From Archaeoglobaceae archaeon (GTDB lineage Archaea; Halobacteriota; Archaeoglobi; Archaeoglobales; Archaeoglobaceae), in assembly GCA_025057895.1 (NCBI GenBank), contig JANXEF010000007.1, positions 1-55,433 of the forward strand: a stretch of DNA of 55,433 bases. The letters are read 5' to 3'. Each line of letters opens with the position of its first letter. Position 1 is the stretch's first letter. Of this stretch, positions 24,617 through 32,691 are shown piece after piece. Below the pieces are notes generated by a model. That model was not told where the DNA came from, ran no database searches, and worked only from the letters and a program-made list of their open reading frames with translations. The position numbers and the translations under genes were made by a program.

Positions 24617-25819
24617 ATGGAGGTCGAGGTTATTAAAGGTTTGAAGTTTCACAAAAAGCAAGATGTTGCAATTGTTGGAGCAGGAATGACAGCTTTCAAG
24701 CGTAGAATGCTTGAAACTGGTAAGGAACTCTCTTATTATGCTGTTAAGCAAGCTTTGGAAGAGGCTGGGCTCGATATAAAGGATGTAGAGATGGTTGTAC
24801 TCGGGTCAGCTCCTGATGCTTTTGACGGTATATCGCTGAAGGAAGAATACTTGCTCGAAGGTGCTGGAGGTTGCGATCGTCCTTACATGAGATACTTTGT
24901 CGGAGGTGGAACTGCAGTCTTCGCCCCCATCGCTGGTTATTGGCATGTAGCAAGTGGTTTAGCCGATGTCTGCTTAGTAGTTTGTGAGGAAAAAATGTCT
25001 TGTTGTCAACCTCATCCCCAGTCTGCTTTCAAATATATCTGGGACCCAATTCTCGATAGACCACTTAAGCCAAATTTGATATGGATATTTGCTTTAGAAA
25101 TGCGTCGTTATATGCATGTTAACAATGTCAAACATGAGGATATAGCTCTTGTTTCGGTGAAAAACAAAGCAAATGCACTCGACCATCCTTGTTCACATGT
25201 TGCAGGAAAAATAACTGTCGAAGACGTACTCAACAGTGAACCTATGGCATTACCTGTGCGAAGACTTGACGTATCGCCGCCAAGCGATGGAGCAGCTGCG
25301 TTGGTAATGGTTGCTCCGCATATAGCAAGACAGTTGACTGACGATCCTGTGTGGGTTACGGGAGTTGGCTGGAATCTTGACACAACTCACTGGACAAATC
25401 GTGACCTTTATTTCCCACGTTACACTGCTGAAGCTGCAAGAATGGCATACCGGATGGCTCACATAACCGATCCGAGAAAGCAGATAGATGTAGCTGAGCC
25501 ATATGATCCATTCGATTACAAGGAATTGCATCACATGGAGGGTCTTGGTCTAGCAAAAAAGGGAGAAGCTCCGATTCTCACAAAAGAGGGGGTTACAGCG
25601 AGAGATGGAGATTTACCAGTTTGTCCATCAGGTGGTTTACTGGGTGTTGGAAATCCAATCTCTGCAGCGATGGGTGTTAAGGTATGTGAGATTTACTGGC
25701 AATTGGCTTACAGGGCTGGAAAAAGGCAAGTAGCGAAGGAAGTGACCACTGGGATATGTCAAGCTTGGGGAGATCTGATGCAAATTGGAACTGTCATGGT
25801 AATGTCAAATAAGAGGTGA
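24617..25819 (+). CDS. thiolase-fold protein, subunit 2 (nucleophile Cys replaced by Gly)
   Basis: A 400-aa thiolase-superfamily protein. Aligned through SGLADV, the nucleophile position is G97 (FVGGGTAVF) instead of Cys, and the GHP motif reads GVGNP. It cannot form the normal acyl-cysteine. Similar Cys-less thiolase-fold proteins include Ltp2-type aldolases that work with DUF35 partners, and inactive halves of heteromeric thiolases. Other family features are intact (EPYDPFDYKELHHMEGLGLA, PSGGLLGVGNPISA, GICQAWGD). Placement 3 nt after subunit 1 and just before two DUF35 genes argues for a hetero-oligomer. Confidence 0.87.
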   Translation: MEVEVIKGLKFHKKQDVAIVGAGMTAFKRRMLETGKELSYYAVKQALEEAGLDIKDVEMVVLGSAPDAFDGISLKEEYLLEGAGGCDRPYMRYFVGGGTAVFAPIAGYWHVASGLADVCLVVCEEKMSCCQPHPQSAFKYIWDPILDRPLKPNLIWIFALEMRRYMHVNNVKHEDIALVSVKNKANALDHPCSHVAGKITVEDVLNSEPMALPVRRLDVSPPSDGAAALVMVAPHIARQLTDDPVWVTGVGWNLDTTHWTNRDLYFPRYTAEAARMAYRMAHITDPRKQIDVAEPYDPFDYKELHHMEGLGLAKKGEAPILTKEGVTARDGDLPVCPSGGLLGVGNPISAAMGVKVCEIYWQLAYRAGKRQVAKEVTTGICQAWGDLMQIGTVMVMSNKR

Positions 25820-25823
25820 TATC

Positions 25824-26354
25824 ATGGCAGTTGGAAAAAAGGAGATTTCATGCCCTCCATCTGCGGAAGGAACAGGTTTAAGTGATGCTGACATAAGCCA
25901 GAAAAATGTGACATATTTCGAAGATCATCCAAATTTAGCCTATTCTTGGACAGCTGGCCAAGCAATGAGCAGATTTTTGAATGAACTGAAGAATGGAAAG
26001 TTAATAGCGACGAAGTGTGAAAAATGCAGACGTGTAATCTTCCCTCCACGCATATACTGTGAGCTCTGCTACAAGCCAATAGATGATTGGGTTTACATCA
26101 AGGACACAGGTGTTGTGCAAACTTTTTCGATCTCCTTTATCGATCCAGATGCAAAGCCATTAGAAAAGCCAGTAATCGTTGCTGTAATAACGATAGATGG
26201 TGCATCCCCAAATATGGGAATTATGCACATAATTGACGAGGTTGAACCTGAAAAAGTTTACATCGGCATGCGTGTAAAAGCAGTTTGGAGACCTGAAAGT
26301 GAGAGAAAAGGGACAATAACAGACATAAAATACTGGAAACCATTGGAGGGATGA
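25824..26354 (+). CDS. DUF35 OB-fold zinc protein, thiolase partner 1
   Basis: A 176-aa protein with an N-terminal helix region, a zinc ribbon using C65, C68, C79 and C82 (TKCEKCRR...IYCELC) and a C-terminal OB fold (VQTFSISF...ITDIKYWKP). DUF35 proteins bind thiolase-superfamily enzymes and shape the CoA channel, as in archaeal acetoacetyl-CoA thiolase/HMG-CoA synthase complexes, ChsH2-Ltp2 and BbsA-BbsB. An extra N-terminal segment of about 30 residues is not typical. A GAGGTGAT ribosome site precedes the ATG. The second DUF35 gene begins next to its stop. Confidence 0.9.
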   Translation: MAVGKKEISCPPSAEGTGLSDADISQKNVTYFEDHPNLAYSWTAGQAMSRFLNELKNGKLIATKCEKCRRVIFPPRIYCELCYKPIDDWVYIKDTGVVQTFSISFIDPDAKPLEKPVIVAVITIDGASPNMGIMHIIDEVEPEKVYIGMRVKAVWRPESERKGTITDIKYWKPLEG

Positions 26355-26356
26355 AA

Positions 26357-26815
26357 ATGATAGATAAGATTGTTGATCCTGAGAAACTTCGCCACTTCCC
26401 ACCTGGTGGTGGAAAAATAGAGCTTTATTGGCTTTACACAAGTGGTAAGGCTGGAAATGAGTTCTTCAGAAAGCTTAGAGAAGGAAAATTTATTGCAGCA
26501 AGATGTAAGAAGTGCGGAAGACGCTATTTCCCACCAAGGATTTTCTGTGAATTTGATTTCAGTGAAACAGAGTTTTTCGAAATCAGCGGAGAAGGTTGTG
26601 TGGAGGCTTTTACGATTGCAAAACTCGACTTGAACGAGAATCCAATGGAAGAAATAATCGCTCTTATAAAACTCGAAGGAACCGATGGGAGGATACTACA
26701 TCTCATCGGAGAAGCAAAGGATGTCTGCATTGGGATGAAAGTTAAACCTGTGCTGAAAAAAGTAGATGAAATGACGGGAACTATTAGTGACATAAAGTAT
26801 TTCAAGCCAGTTTAA
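26357..26815 (+). CDS. DUF35 OB-fold protein, thiolase partner 2 (degenerate zinc site)
   Basis: A 152-aa paralogue of the preceding gene. Its zinc-ribbon ligands read C50, C53, C64 and then D67 (RCKKCGRRYF...RIFCEFD), so the fourth cysteine is replaced by aspartate. The C-terminal OB fold (VEAFTIAK...GTISDIKYFKP) is complete. GGAGGG at 26345-26350 gives good spacing to ATG 26357; an ATG at 26351 overlapping the previous stop is the alternative. Two DUF35 and two thiolase genes in series suggest each thiolase has its own partner or that one mixed complex forms. Confidence 0.88.
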   Translation: MIDKIVDPEKLRHFPPGGGKIELYWLYTSGKAGNEFFRKLREGKFIAARCKKCGRRYFPPRIFCEFDFSETEFFEISGEGCVEAFTIAKLDLNENPMEEIIALIKLEGTDGRILHLIGEAKDVCIGMKVKPVLKKVDEMTGTISDIKYFKPV

Positions 26816-26841
26816 TTTTTTATTTATTAAAGGTGGATATT

Positions 26842-28023
26842 ATGGAATTTGAACTAAACGAAGAGCAGAGAATGATAGCGAACACAGCAAAGGAAATTGC
26901 GGAAGATTTTCCACCAGAATACTGGAGAGAGAAAGACGCTAATGGGGAGTTTGCAGAAGACTTCTTTAAGGCAATTGCAAAAGCTGGCTTTCTTGGAATA
27001 GTAGTTCCTGAAGAGTATGGTGGTTCGGGTTATGGATTTACGGAGTTACTCATTGCAATGGAAGAACTTGCAGCTAATGGCTGTGGAATGGCAGGAGTTT
27101 GGTATCTAGTACTAACAGAATGCTTTGGGGCGCTCACAATTGTTAGGCATGGCACCGAAGAACAAAGAAGAAAGTATTTACCAAAGATTGCTAAAGGAGA
27201 ACTGGAGTTCTGCATGGCCTTAACAGAGCCGGATGCTGGAACAAATACACTGGCAATAAAAACAAGAGCTGTCAAAGAAGGTGACGAATGGATTATAAAT
27301 GGAAATAAGATTTGGATAAGCGGTGCAGACAGAGCAAAAGGTATGCTAATAGTTGCGAGAACGACGCCTTTGGAAAGGGCACCGAAGAAGACACATGGTA
27401 TAAGTCTTTTCCTTGCGGATTTACCAAACAAGGCTGTAAAGGTTAATCCTATTCCGAAACATGGTATAAATTATTCGAAAAGTTGTGAAGTAAGCTTTAA
27501 CAATCTCCGTTTACCAGAGAGTTCTTTGATGCCACCACTTGACGAAGGATGGTATTGCTTACTCGATACGCTAAATCCTGAAAGGATGTCCTTCACAACA
27601 GCTGCGATTGGAATAAGTAGACTCGCAATCAGAAAAGCCGTGGAGTATTCGAAGCAAAGAAAAGTATTTTTAGACCCTATTGGAAGTTATCAGGGTCTAC
27701 AGTTCCCAATTGCAGAGGCATATGCAACGCTTGAATGTGCGAAGCTTATGAACTTTAAAGCATCTTGGCTCTTTGATAAAAAAGCGAGCTACAGAGAAGT
27801 TGGTGCTATTGCAAACATGGCAAAAGCTGTTGCAGTTGAAGCTGGAATTAAAGCGGTTTACTGGGCAATGCAGACCTTTGGAGGCTATGGGTATGCTAAA
27901 GAATATGATGTAGAAAGGTGGTGGAGAGAGATAAATCTGATCCGCTTGGCACCTGTTACACAGCAGATGGCACTTAATTACATAGCCGAACATGTTCTTG
28001 GCTTTCCAAAGAGTTATCGATGA
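26842..28023 (+). CDS. acyl-CoA dehydrogenase
   Basis: FAD-dependent alpha,beta-dehydrogenation of an acyl-CoA. The family pattern is clear: ELNEEQRMIANTAKEIA at the N-terminus, PEEYGGSGYGFTE, CMALTEPDAGTNTLAIKT, NGNKIWISGAD, QTFGGYGYAKEYDVERWWRE. The usual C-terminal EGT motif that carries the catalytic Glu in many members is replaced by LIRLAPVTQQMALNYI, so the base must lie elsewhere, as in the isovaleryl or long-chain subgroups or archaeal relatives. ATG 26842 follows AGGTGG. Length 393 aa is typical. The stop overlaps the next gene by 4 nt. The electron acceptor (ETF) is not encoded nearby. Confidence 0.93.
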   Translation: MEFELNEEQRMIANTAKEIAEDFPPEYWREKDANGEFAEDFFKAIAKAGFLGIVVPEEYGGSGYGFTELLIAMEELAANGCGMAGVWYLVLTECFGALTIVRHGTEEQRRKYLPKIAKGELEFCMALTEPDAGTNTLAIKTRAVKEGDEWIINGNKIWISGADRAKGMLIVARTTPLERAPKKTHGISLFLADLPNKAVKVNPIPKHGINYSKSCEVSFNNLRLPESSLMPPLDEGWYCLLDTLNPERMSFTTAAIGISRLAIRKAVEYSKQRKVFLDPIGSYQGLQFPIAEAYATLECAKLMNFKASWLFDKKASYREVGAIANMAKAVAVEAGIKAVYWAMQTFGGYGYAKEYDVERWWREINLIRLAPVTQQMALNYIAEHVLGFPKSYR

Positions 28024-28799
28024 GTATGTCAGTCGAGATAAGGAAGGAAGATGGTATATTATGGGTTAAATTCAATCGTCCTGAAGCTTTGAATGCTATA
28101 AACGAAGATCTTGTAAAGGGACTGAGAAGAGCTATTGAATCTGCTAGGGAAGACAAAGAAGTTAGAATGATGGTCCTAACCGGTGAAGGTAGAGCTTTCT
28201 GTGCAGGAGCAGATGTGAAGATGTTCGCTAAAATTGATGCTTATAAGGCAAGAGAGATAATAGAAGATCTAGGAAAAGCTCTCGAAGATCTTGAAGATTT
28301 AGAAATCCCCGTCATCGCAGCAGTCAATGGATTAGCATTGGGGGGAGGTTGTGAAATTGCGATGGCTTGCGACATCATATTGGCGAGTGATAGAGCAGTT
28401 TTTGGTCAACCTGAGATTAATCTTGGTATAATTCCCGGAGCTGGAGGTACGCAGAGGCTTGCAAGGATTGTTGGGTGGAAGAAAGCAATGGAGCTTTGTC
28501 TGACTGGGGATAGAATAGATGCGAGAGAAGCTGAAAAAATTGGGCTTGTAAATAGAGTTGTTCAACATGAAAAGCTCATTGAGGAAGTTAAGATTTTGGC
28601 TGAGAAACTCAAAGCAAAATCTCCAAAGGCTTTGATGTTGGTAAAGCAATCGGTAAACAGAGGATTTAAGAGAAGCCTTAAAGATGGTATAGAATATGAA
28701 AGAGACCTCTTCGCCCTATCTTTTGCAAGTAAGGATGCTGAAGAAGGAATAAGAGCTTTTGTTGAGAAAAGAGCACCGAAATTCGGAACTAGAGAATGA
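28020..28799 (+). CDS. enoyl-CoA hydratase
   Basis: Hydrates trans-2-enoyl-CoA to 3-hydroxyacyl-CoA. It is a canonical crotonase with both catalytic glutamates: E112 in LALGGGCEIAMACD and E132 in FGQPEINLGIIPGAGG, with the oxyanion-hole segment AFCAGADVK. Length 259 aa is normal. It overlaps the acyl-CoA dehydrogenase and the solute-binding protein gene by 4 nt each, welding the beta-oxidation genes to the importer genes. No 3-hydroxyacyl-CoA dehydrogenase gene is present in the operon. Confidence 0.95.
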   Translation: MSMSVEIRKEDGILWVKFNRPEALNAINEDLVKGLRRAIESAREDKEVRMMVLTGEGRAFCAGADVKMFAKIDAYKAREIIEDLGKALEDLEDLEIPVIAAVNGLALGGGCEIAMACDIILASDRAVFGQPEINLGIIPGAGGTQRLARIVGWKKAMELCLTGDRIDAREAEKIGLVNRVVQHEKLIEEVKILAEKLKAKSPKALMLVKQSVNRGFKRSLKDGIEYERDLFALSFASKDAEEGIRAFVEKRAPKFGTRE

Positions 28800-29911
28800 G
28801 AAGAGTTTTAATTTTTGTGATTATTTTTACCTTTTTAATCTCTGGCTGTGTTCAGCAGAAGGAAGATAAGGAAGATAAAGAGATAAAGATTGGAGTTCTC
28901 GTACCTAAGACAGGTGAATTTTCTTCAGCTGGCATTGTTATGGAAAATGCTGCTAAATTAGCTGAAAAGCATGCTAAAGAAATCTTTGGGGTCAACATCA
29001 GAGTTGTAATTGCAGATTGTGGTGACAAACCTGAGACCGCAAAGACGGCTTTCGTCTCTCTTGCTCAACAAGGAGTAGTCGCAGTAGTTGGCGCCTATTC
29101 GAGTCCACAAGCTCTTGTTGTTGCAGATACAGCTAATGAATTGAAAGTCGTTTACATCGCTAGTGTAGCTTCTGCAGATTTGGAAAGCAAGATTAGAGAA
29201 GGGAATAGATATGTTTTTAGAAATGCATACAACACAAGTTATTGGGGAGTTCTTGCAGCGGAATTTCTTAGAATAACCAATGCAAAGAGCTACTATCTCA
29301 TTGGCTACGATCCACTACGCACCTTTAACACAGCAATGTTTATTTTGATCAAGAATTCAACAAAAGCAGAATTAAAAGGAGAGGATTGGTTCAAGTCACC
29401 AAGTGTCGCTCCTGAAGATTATAAAAGAGCTGTAGAAAAAGCATTGATAAGTGATGCAGAAGTAATAATCCTTGGTGATCCTGGAGCGACGAGTGTGAGC
29501 TTTGTTAGAGAATACGCGATGAAAGGAGGGAAAGCAACAATTTACTCTGTAGGTGGAACACTTGCTTTAATGAGTGTACTTAGGGGACTGGGAATAGATA
29601 ATATTGCTTTTCAGGCTGCAGCAATCGAGGGGGAGGAGAAGACGAAACTTACGAAGAGATATTTCGAGAACTATAGAGAAATTTTTAAAGAAGATGCTAA
29701 CAACTATGCGGGACTCCTCACTTATGATGCAATTCTAATAGTTGCACAGGCTAAAATGAAAGGAAATCTGATTGAAGAACTCGAAAAAGGAAGTTTTTTT
29801 GGTGCTGCTGGAATTTACACTTTTGAAAACCATCAAGCCCAATGGGGCAGTGAGAAGCTCAGAGGTAGCATTGGAATCTTTCGTAGTGGAAAAGTAGAAA
29901 TACTGACATGA
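28796..29911 (+). CDS. livK: ABC transporter solute-binding lipoprotein (LivK/BraC type)
   Basis: Extracytoplasmic receptor of a branched-chain amino-acid-type importer. It has an N-terminal signal with lipobox (FLISGC, Cys18), then a charged linker (EDKEDKEIKIG) and a periplasmic-binding fold type I: IGVLVPKTGEFSSAGIVMENAAKLA, then VVGAYSSPQALVVADTANELKVVYI. The fold also binds aromatic acids, amides and other carboxylates in other organisms, so leucine-like substrates are not proven. The 4-nt overlap with enoyl-CoA hydratase suggests its ligand is the acid oxidised by that pathway. Confidence 0.9.
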   Translation: MRRVLIFVIIFTFLISGCVQQKEDKEDKEIKIGVLVPKTGEFSSAGIVMENAAKLAEKHAKEIFGVNIRVVIADCGDKPETAKTAFVSLAQQGVVAVVGAYSSPQALVVADTANELKVVYIASVASADLESKIREGNRYVFRNAYNTSYWGVLAAEFLRITNAKSYYLIGYDPLRTFNTAMFILIKNSTKAELKGEDWFKSPSVAPEDYKRAVEKALISDAEVIILGDPGATSVSFVREYAMKGGKATIYSVGGTLALMSVLRGLGIDNIAFQAAAIEGEEKTKLTKRYFENYREIFKEDANNYAGLLTYDAILIVAQAKMKGNLIEELEKGSFFGAAGIYTFENHQAQWGSEKLRGSIGIFRSGKVEILT

Positions 29912-30594
29912 TATCTGAAATTTTCACTTCAGCTTTTTACACAGCTTTCTCCATTTCCATACTCCTCTGCTATCGTGTTGGAAAAATCCTTAATCTTTCC
30001 TTTGCATCTTTCTTTACTCTTGGAGCTTATCTGAGTATCTTGAATCCATTGCTTGCAATTCCTTTTGGAGCTTCTGCGGGATTTATTTTACATAAGCTAA
30101 CAAAAAAGCTAAGCATAGCAAATGCTACTATTTTTTCGCTTGGTTTCGCAATTGCAATTGAAGAGATACTTAGAATCTACTTTAGAACTGAGTATATAAT
30201 TCTTCCAGTTCAAAAAATCACTCTTTTTGGTGAGATGGTAGTAGGATCTCATGCTATTTCTGGACTAATCTCAACAGCCTTTGTGACTATCTTTTTATGC
30301 TTCTTATTAAGCAAAAAGTCCATAAATTTGAGAGTGATGGAAGAGGATTTAGAACTTGCAGAGATATATGGTGTTAGAACCGAAAGATTGAGACTAATCG
30401 TTTTGACAATAACAGGCACACTTATCGCTTTTCTTGGGAGTCTTCATAACCCAGGAATAGTTTATCCAACTCTTGGCTGGCAATACTTAATATTTTCAGT
30501 AATAATCGCAACTCTTGCAAATATTTTTGAGAGAGCATATCTTTTTGCGATTTTATTCGCATTTGTGATAACATGCTTACCAAAATTCTTTTGA
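29908..30594 (+). CDS. livH: ABC importer permease (LivH type)
   Basis: Membrane subunit with about seven hydrophobic segments in 228 aa, somewhat short for LivH. Recognisable are GKILNLSFASFFTLGAYLSI near the N-terminus (LivH proteins have NxAxGxxxxxGAY here) and the cytoplasmic coupling region LRVMEEDLELAEIYGVRTERLRL (typical A-E-l-x-G-I/V-n segment). It overlaps livK by 4 nt and livM by 22 nt. Confidence 0.87.
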   Translation: MISEIFTSAFYTAFSISILLCYRVGKILNLSFASFFTLGAYLSILNPLLAIPFGASAGFILHKLTKKLSIANATIFSLGFAIAIEEILRIYFRTEYIILPVQKITLFGEMVVGSHAISGLISTAFVTIFLCFLLSKKSINLRVMEEDLELAEIYGVRTERLRLIVLTITGTLIAFLGSLHNPGIVYPTLGWQYLIFSVIIATLANIFERAYLFAILFAFVITCLPKFF

Positions 30595-31400
30595 TCACCT
30601 TATTTTTGTTATTTCCACTCTTTCTTGGTTATTACACTACTTTTATCGCTCTAATCTCTATCATACTTGGGATCTTAACAATTTCATGGCATTTCATGGA
30701 AAAGGAGATTGGTTGGGTTAGTTTTGGACATTCGGTTCCATTTGGAATTGCAGCATATCTTCTCGCCTTAAATCCAACACTTCTCTTTCTCACTCCTTTT
30801 ATTTTCTTAATTTTTTTGTTTTTTTCTTTTTTTGGAAGAAGACTCTTTCCTTTTGCAACTTTCATAGCTTCTATTGCACTTTGGAACGTTTCTCACTATT
30901 TTGTTTTAAACGGAAAAGGTGGTGAAGAAGGCTTTGGAGTTCCATTTTCAATGTCTTTGGGGAATCTATACACACTTTCAATGGCTCTTTTGCTCTTCTG
31001 TTATGTTTTCTTTGAAATAATTTCAAAATCGAATCTGGGATTGAAGATAAAAGCAGTTCGTGATGATGAAATTGCAGCAAAAAGCGTTGGAATCGACCCA
31101 ATTCGTTTTAAAATCGTTGGTTTCTTTTTTTCAACAACATTCGCTTCGGTAGCTGGAGTTTTACATGCAGTTAGCTTCTCACACGTTTCACCAAGTGTAT
31201 TTTCTCCCTTCTACGCTCTTTTTCCCTTTGTAGTCTCAAAGATCTCTTTCGATAAACGCTGGGCTTGCATAGTTGGCAGTTTTGTTATAGTCTCTTTGAG
31301 TCACTCTCTTTCCGCATTTTTACCAGAAACACATTATATTCTTTATTCAGTGGTTTTAATGATGATTGCGGTTGTGAAGAAAAATGCTGAGAATTTGTGA
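30573..31400 (+). CDS. livM: ABC importer permease (LivM type)
   Basis: Second membrane subunit of the importer, 275 aa with about eight hydrophobic segments. LivM hallmarks are WVSFGHSVPFGIAAY, and the coupling helix IKAVRDDEIAAKSVGIDPIRFKIVGF, which matches the family's a-iRdde-aAe-mGid-vr-K segment closely. It overlaps livH and livG, as expected for a single polycistronic unit. Confidence 0.9.
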   Translation: MLTKILLITLFLLFPLFLGYYTTFIALISIILGILTISWHFMEKEIGWVSFGHSVPFGIAAYLLALNPTLLFLTPFIFLIFLFFSFFGRRLFPFATFIASIALWNVSHYFVLNGKGGEEGFGVPFSMSLGNLYTLSMALLLFCYVFFEIISKSNLGLKIKAVRDDEIAAKSVGIDPIRFKIVGFFFSTTFASVAGVLHAVSFSHVSPSVFSPFYALFPFVVSKISFDKRWACIVGSFVIVSLSHSLSAFLPETHYILYSVVLMMIAVVKKNAENL

Positions 31401-32016
31401 TCTTTCAAAAGTTTATGGACGAACTGTAGTCCTTCGTGGGTTAAATCTTGAATTAAAAGACGGTATTTATTGTTTTTTTGGTCCAAATGGGAGTGGTAAA
31501 ACAACACTTTTGAGAATAATTTCTGGTTTCGAAAAACCAAGTTGTGGTAGAGTCTTTTTTGAAGGTAAAGAGATAACTGGGCTATCTCCGCAAAGAATAG
31601 TGAAAATGGGAATAGCTATCGCATTTCAATTACCGAGGGTTTTCTGGAATCTAGATGTTGAGCAAAACATATTTTTGGCTTGTATGGATAAAAAAAAGGT
31701 TAAAGAAGTTGTAAAAACTTTTAGACTGGAGGAGGATGTAAAAACTATTGCGAAAAAATTGTCACAAGGAAAAATAAAGCTTTTACAGATCTCAATGTCT
31801 TATGCAACTAATCCAAGATTGCTTTTACTAGATGAACCCTTTGCAGGACTCGATGTTGGGAACGTTAGACTTTTAATCGAGATCTTGAAAGAGCTAGTAG
31901 GAAAAAAGTCTATGATAATAACTTCTCATAGACCCAAGTTATTACGTGGAATTGCTAACAAATTCTTTGAAATTAGGGGTGGTAAGATTGCTGGAAGCTA
32001 TGAAAATCCTACTTGA
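31384..32016 (+). CDS. livG: ABC importer ATPase (LivG type)
   Basis: Nucleotide-binding subunit. Walker A is FGPNGSGKTT, Walker B LLLLDEPFAGLD, and the signature loop reads LSQGKIKLLQ rather than LSGGQ. At 210 aa it is shorter than the usual LivG of about 250 aa, mainly in the region between Walker A and the signature. The H-loop SHR follows (ITSHRP). It overlaps livM by 17 nt and livF by 17 nt. The altered signature suggests that this subunit and LivF form asymmetric ATP sites, which is inference. Confidence 0.88.
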   Translation: MLRICDLSKVYGRTVVLRGLNLELKDGIYCFFGPNGSGKTTLLRIISGFEKPSCGRVFFEGKEITGLSPQRIVKMGIAIAFQLPRVFWNLDVEQNIFLACMDKKKVKEVVKTFRLEEDVKTIAKKLSQGKIKLLQISMSYATNPRLLLLDEPFAGLDVGNVRLLIEILKELVGKKSMIITSHRPKLLRGIANKFFEIRGGKIAGSYENPT

Positions 32017-32641
32017 AAAAAATTATAGGATAATTTTGAATTTTGTTGATTTCAAACTAGAAAAAGGTATCACACTCATATCTGGGCCAAATGCCAGTGG
32101 AAAGAGCTCACTTTTAAAAGTCCTTGCAGGCATTTTCATCCCAGATATGGGTAAAGTCTTCCTCGATGGTAAGGACATAACTCTTCTACCTCCAAGTGAG
32201 AGGGTCAAGCTTGGAATTGTTCTCGCTCCTGAGAGGATGAAGATAGCGCTGAATTTAACAGTTGAAGATAATCTTCGATTTTCAGACGTTGAGAAAGCCT
32301 ATGAATTCTTTCCAGAATTAAAAAAGATTTCTAAAAGAAGAGGAAAAGATTTAAGTGGTGGGGAGCGACAGATGGTCGTTCTTGCAAGAGCTTTGGCAAT
32401 GGATTGTAGATTTCTTCTTCTAGATGAACCATTCCAAGGATTGCATGGAGATATCAGAATTAGGCTTATAAGGATAATTAAAGAGATTTCAAATCGTGCA
32501 GCAGTAGCTGTTGTAACACATGATGAGATTGAAGAAGTTCTAAAAATTGCAGAGAAAATTTATGTTCTTGTCAGCGGTAAGACAAAATTTTCAGGAAATA
32601 GAGAGGAGGGAGAGATAGTTATAAAAGAGATGTTTCTATGA
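32000..32641 (+). CDS. livF: ABC importer ATPase (LivF type)
   Basis: Second nucleotide-binding subunit. Walker A is SGPNASGKSS, signature LSGGERQMVVLARAL, Walker B FLLLDEPFQGL, H-loop VTHDE. I start at ATG 32000 (MKILLEKNYR), inside the end of livG; a GTG at 31946 would add 18 residues unlike any ABC N-terminus. Length 213 aa is slightly short for LivF. It is the last gene of the operon that begins at 23474; the next gene has its own promoter-like AT stretch. Confidence 0.88.
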   Translation: MKILLEKNYRIILNFVDFKLEKGITLISGPNASGKSSLLKVLAGIFIPDMGKVFLDGKDITLLPPSERVKLGIVLAPERMKIALNLTVEDNLRFSDVEKAYEFFPELKKISKRRGKDLSGGERQMVVLARALAMDCRFLLLDEPFQGLHGDIRIRLIRIIKEISNRAAVAVVTHDEIEEVLKIAEKIYVLVSGKTKFSGNREEGEIVIKEMFL

Positions 32642-32691
32642 ATTCATGTTTTCTAGAGAAAAATTTTTAGTAGATATCAAAAACTTTTGTT

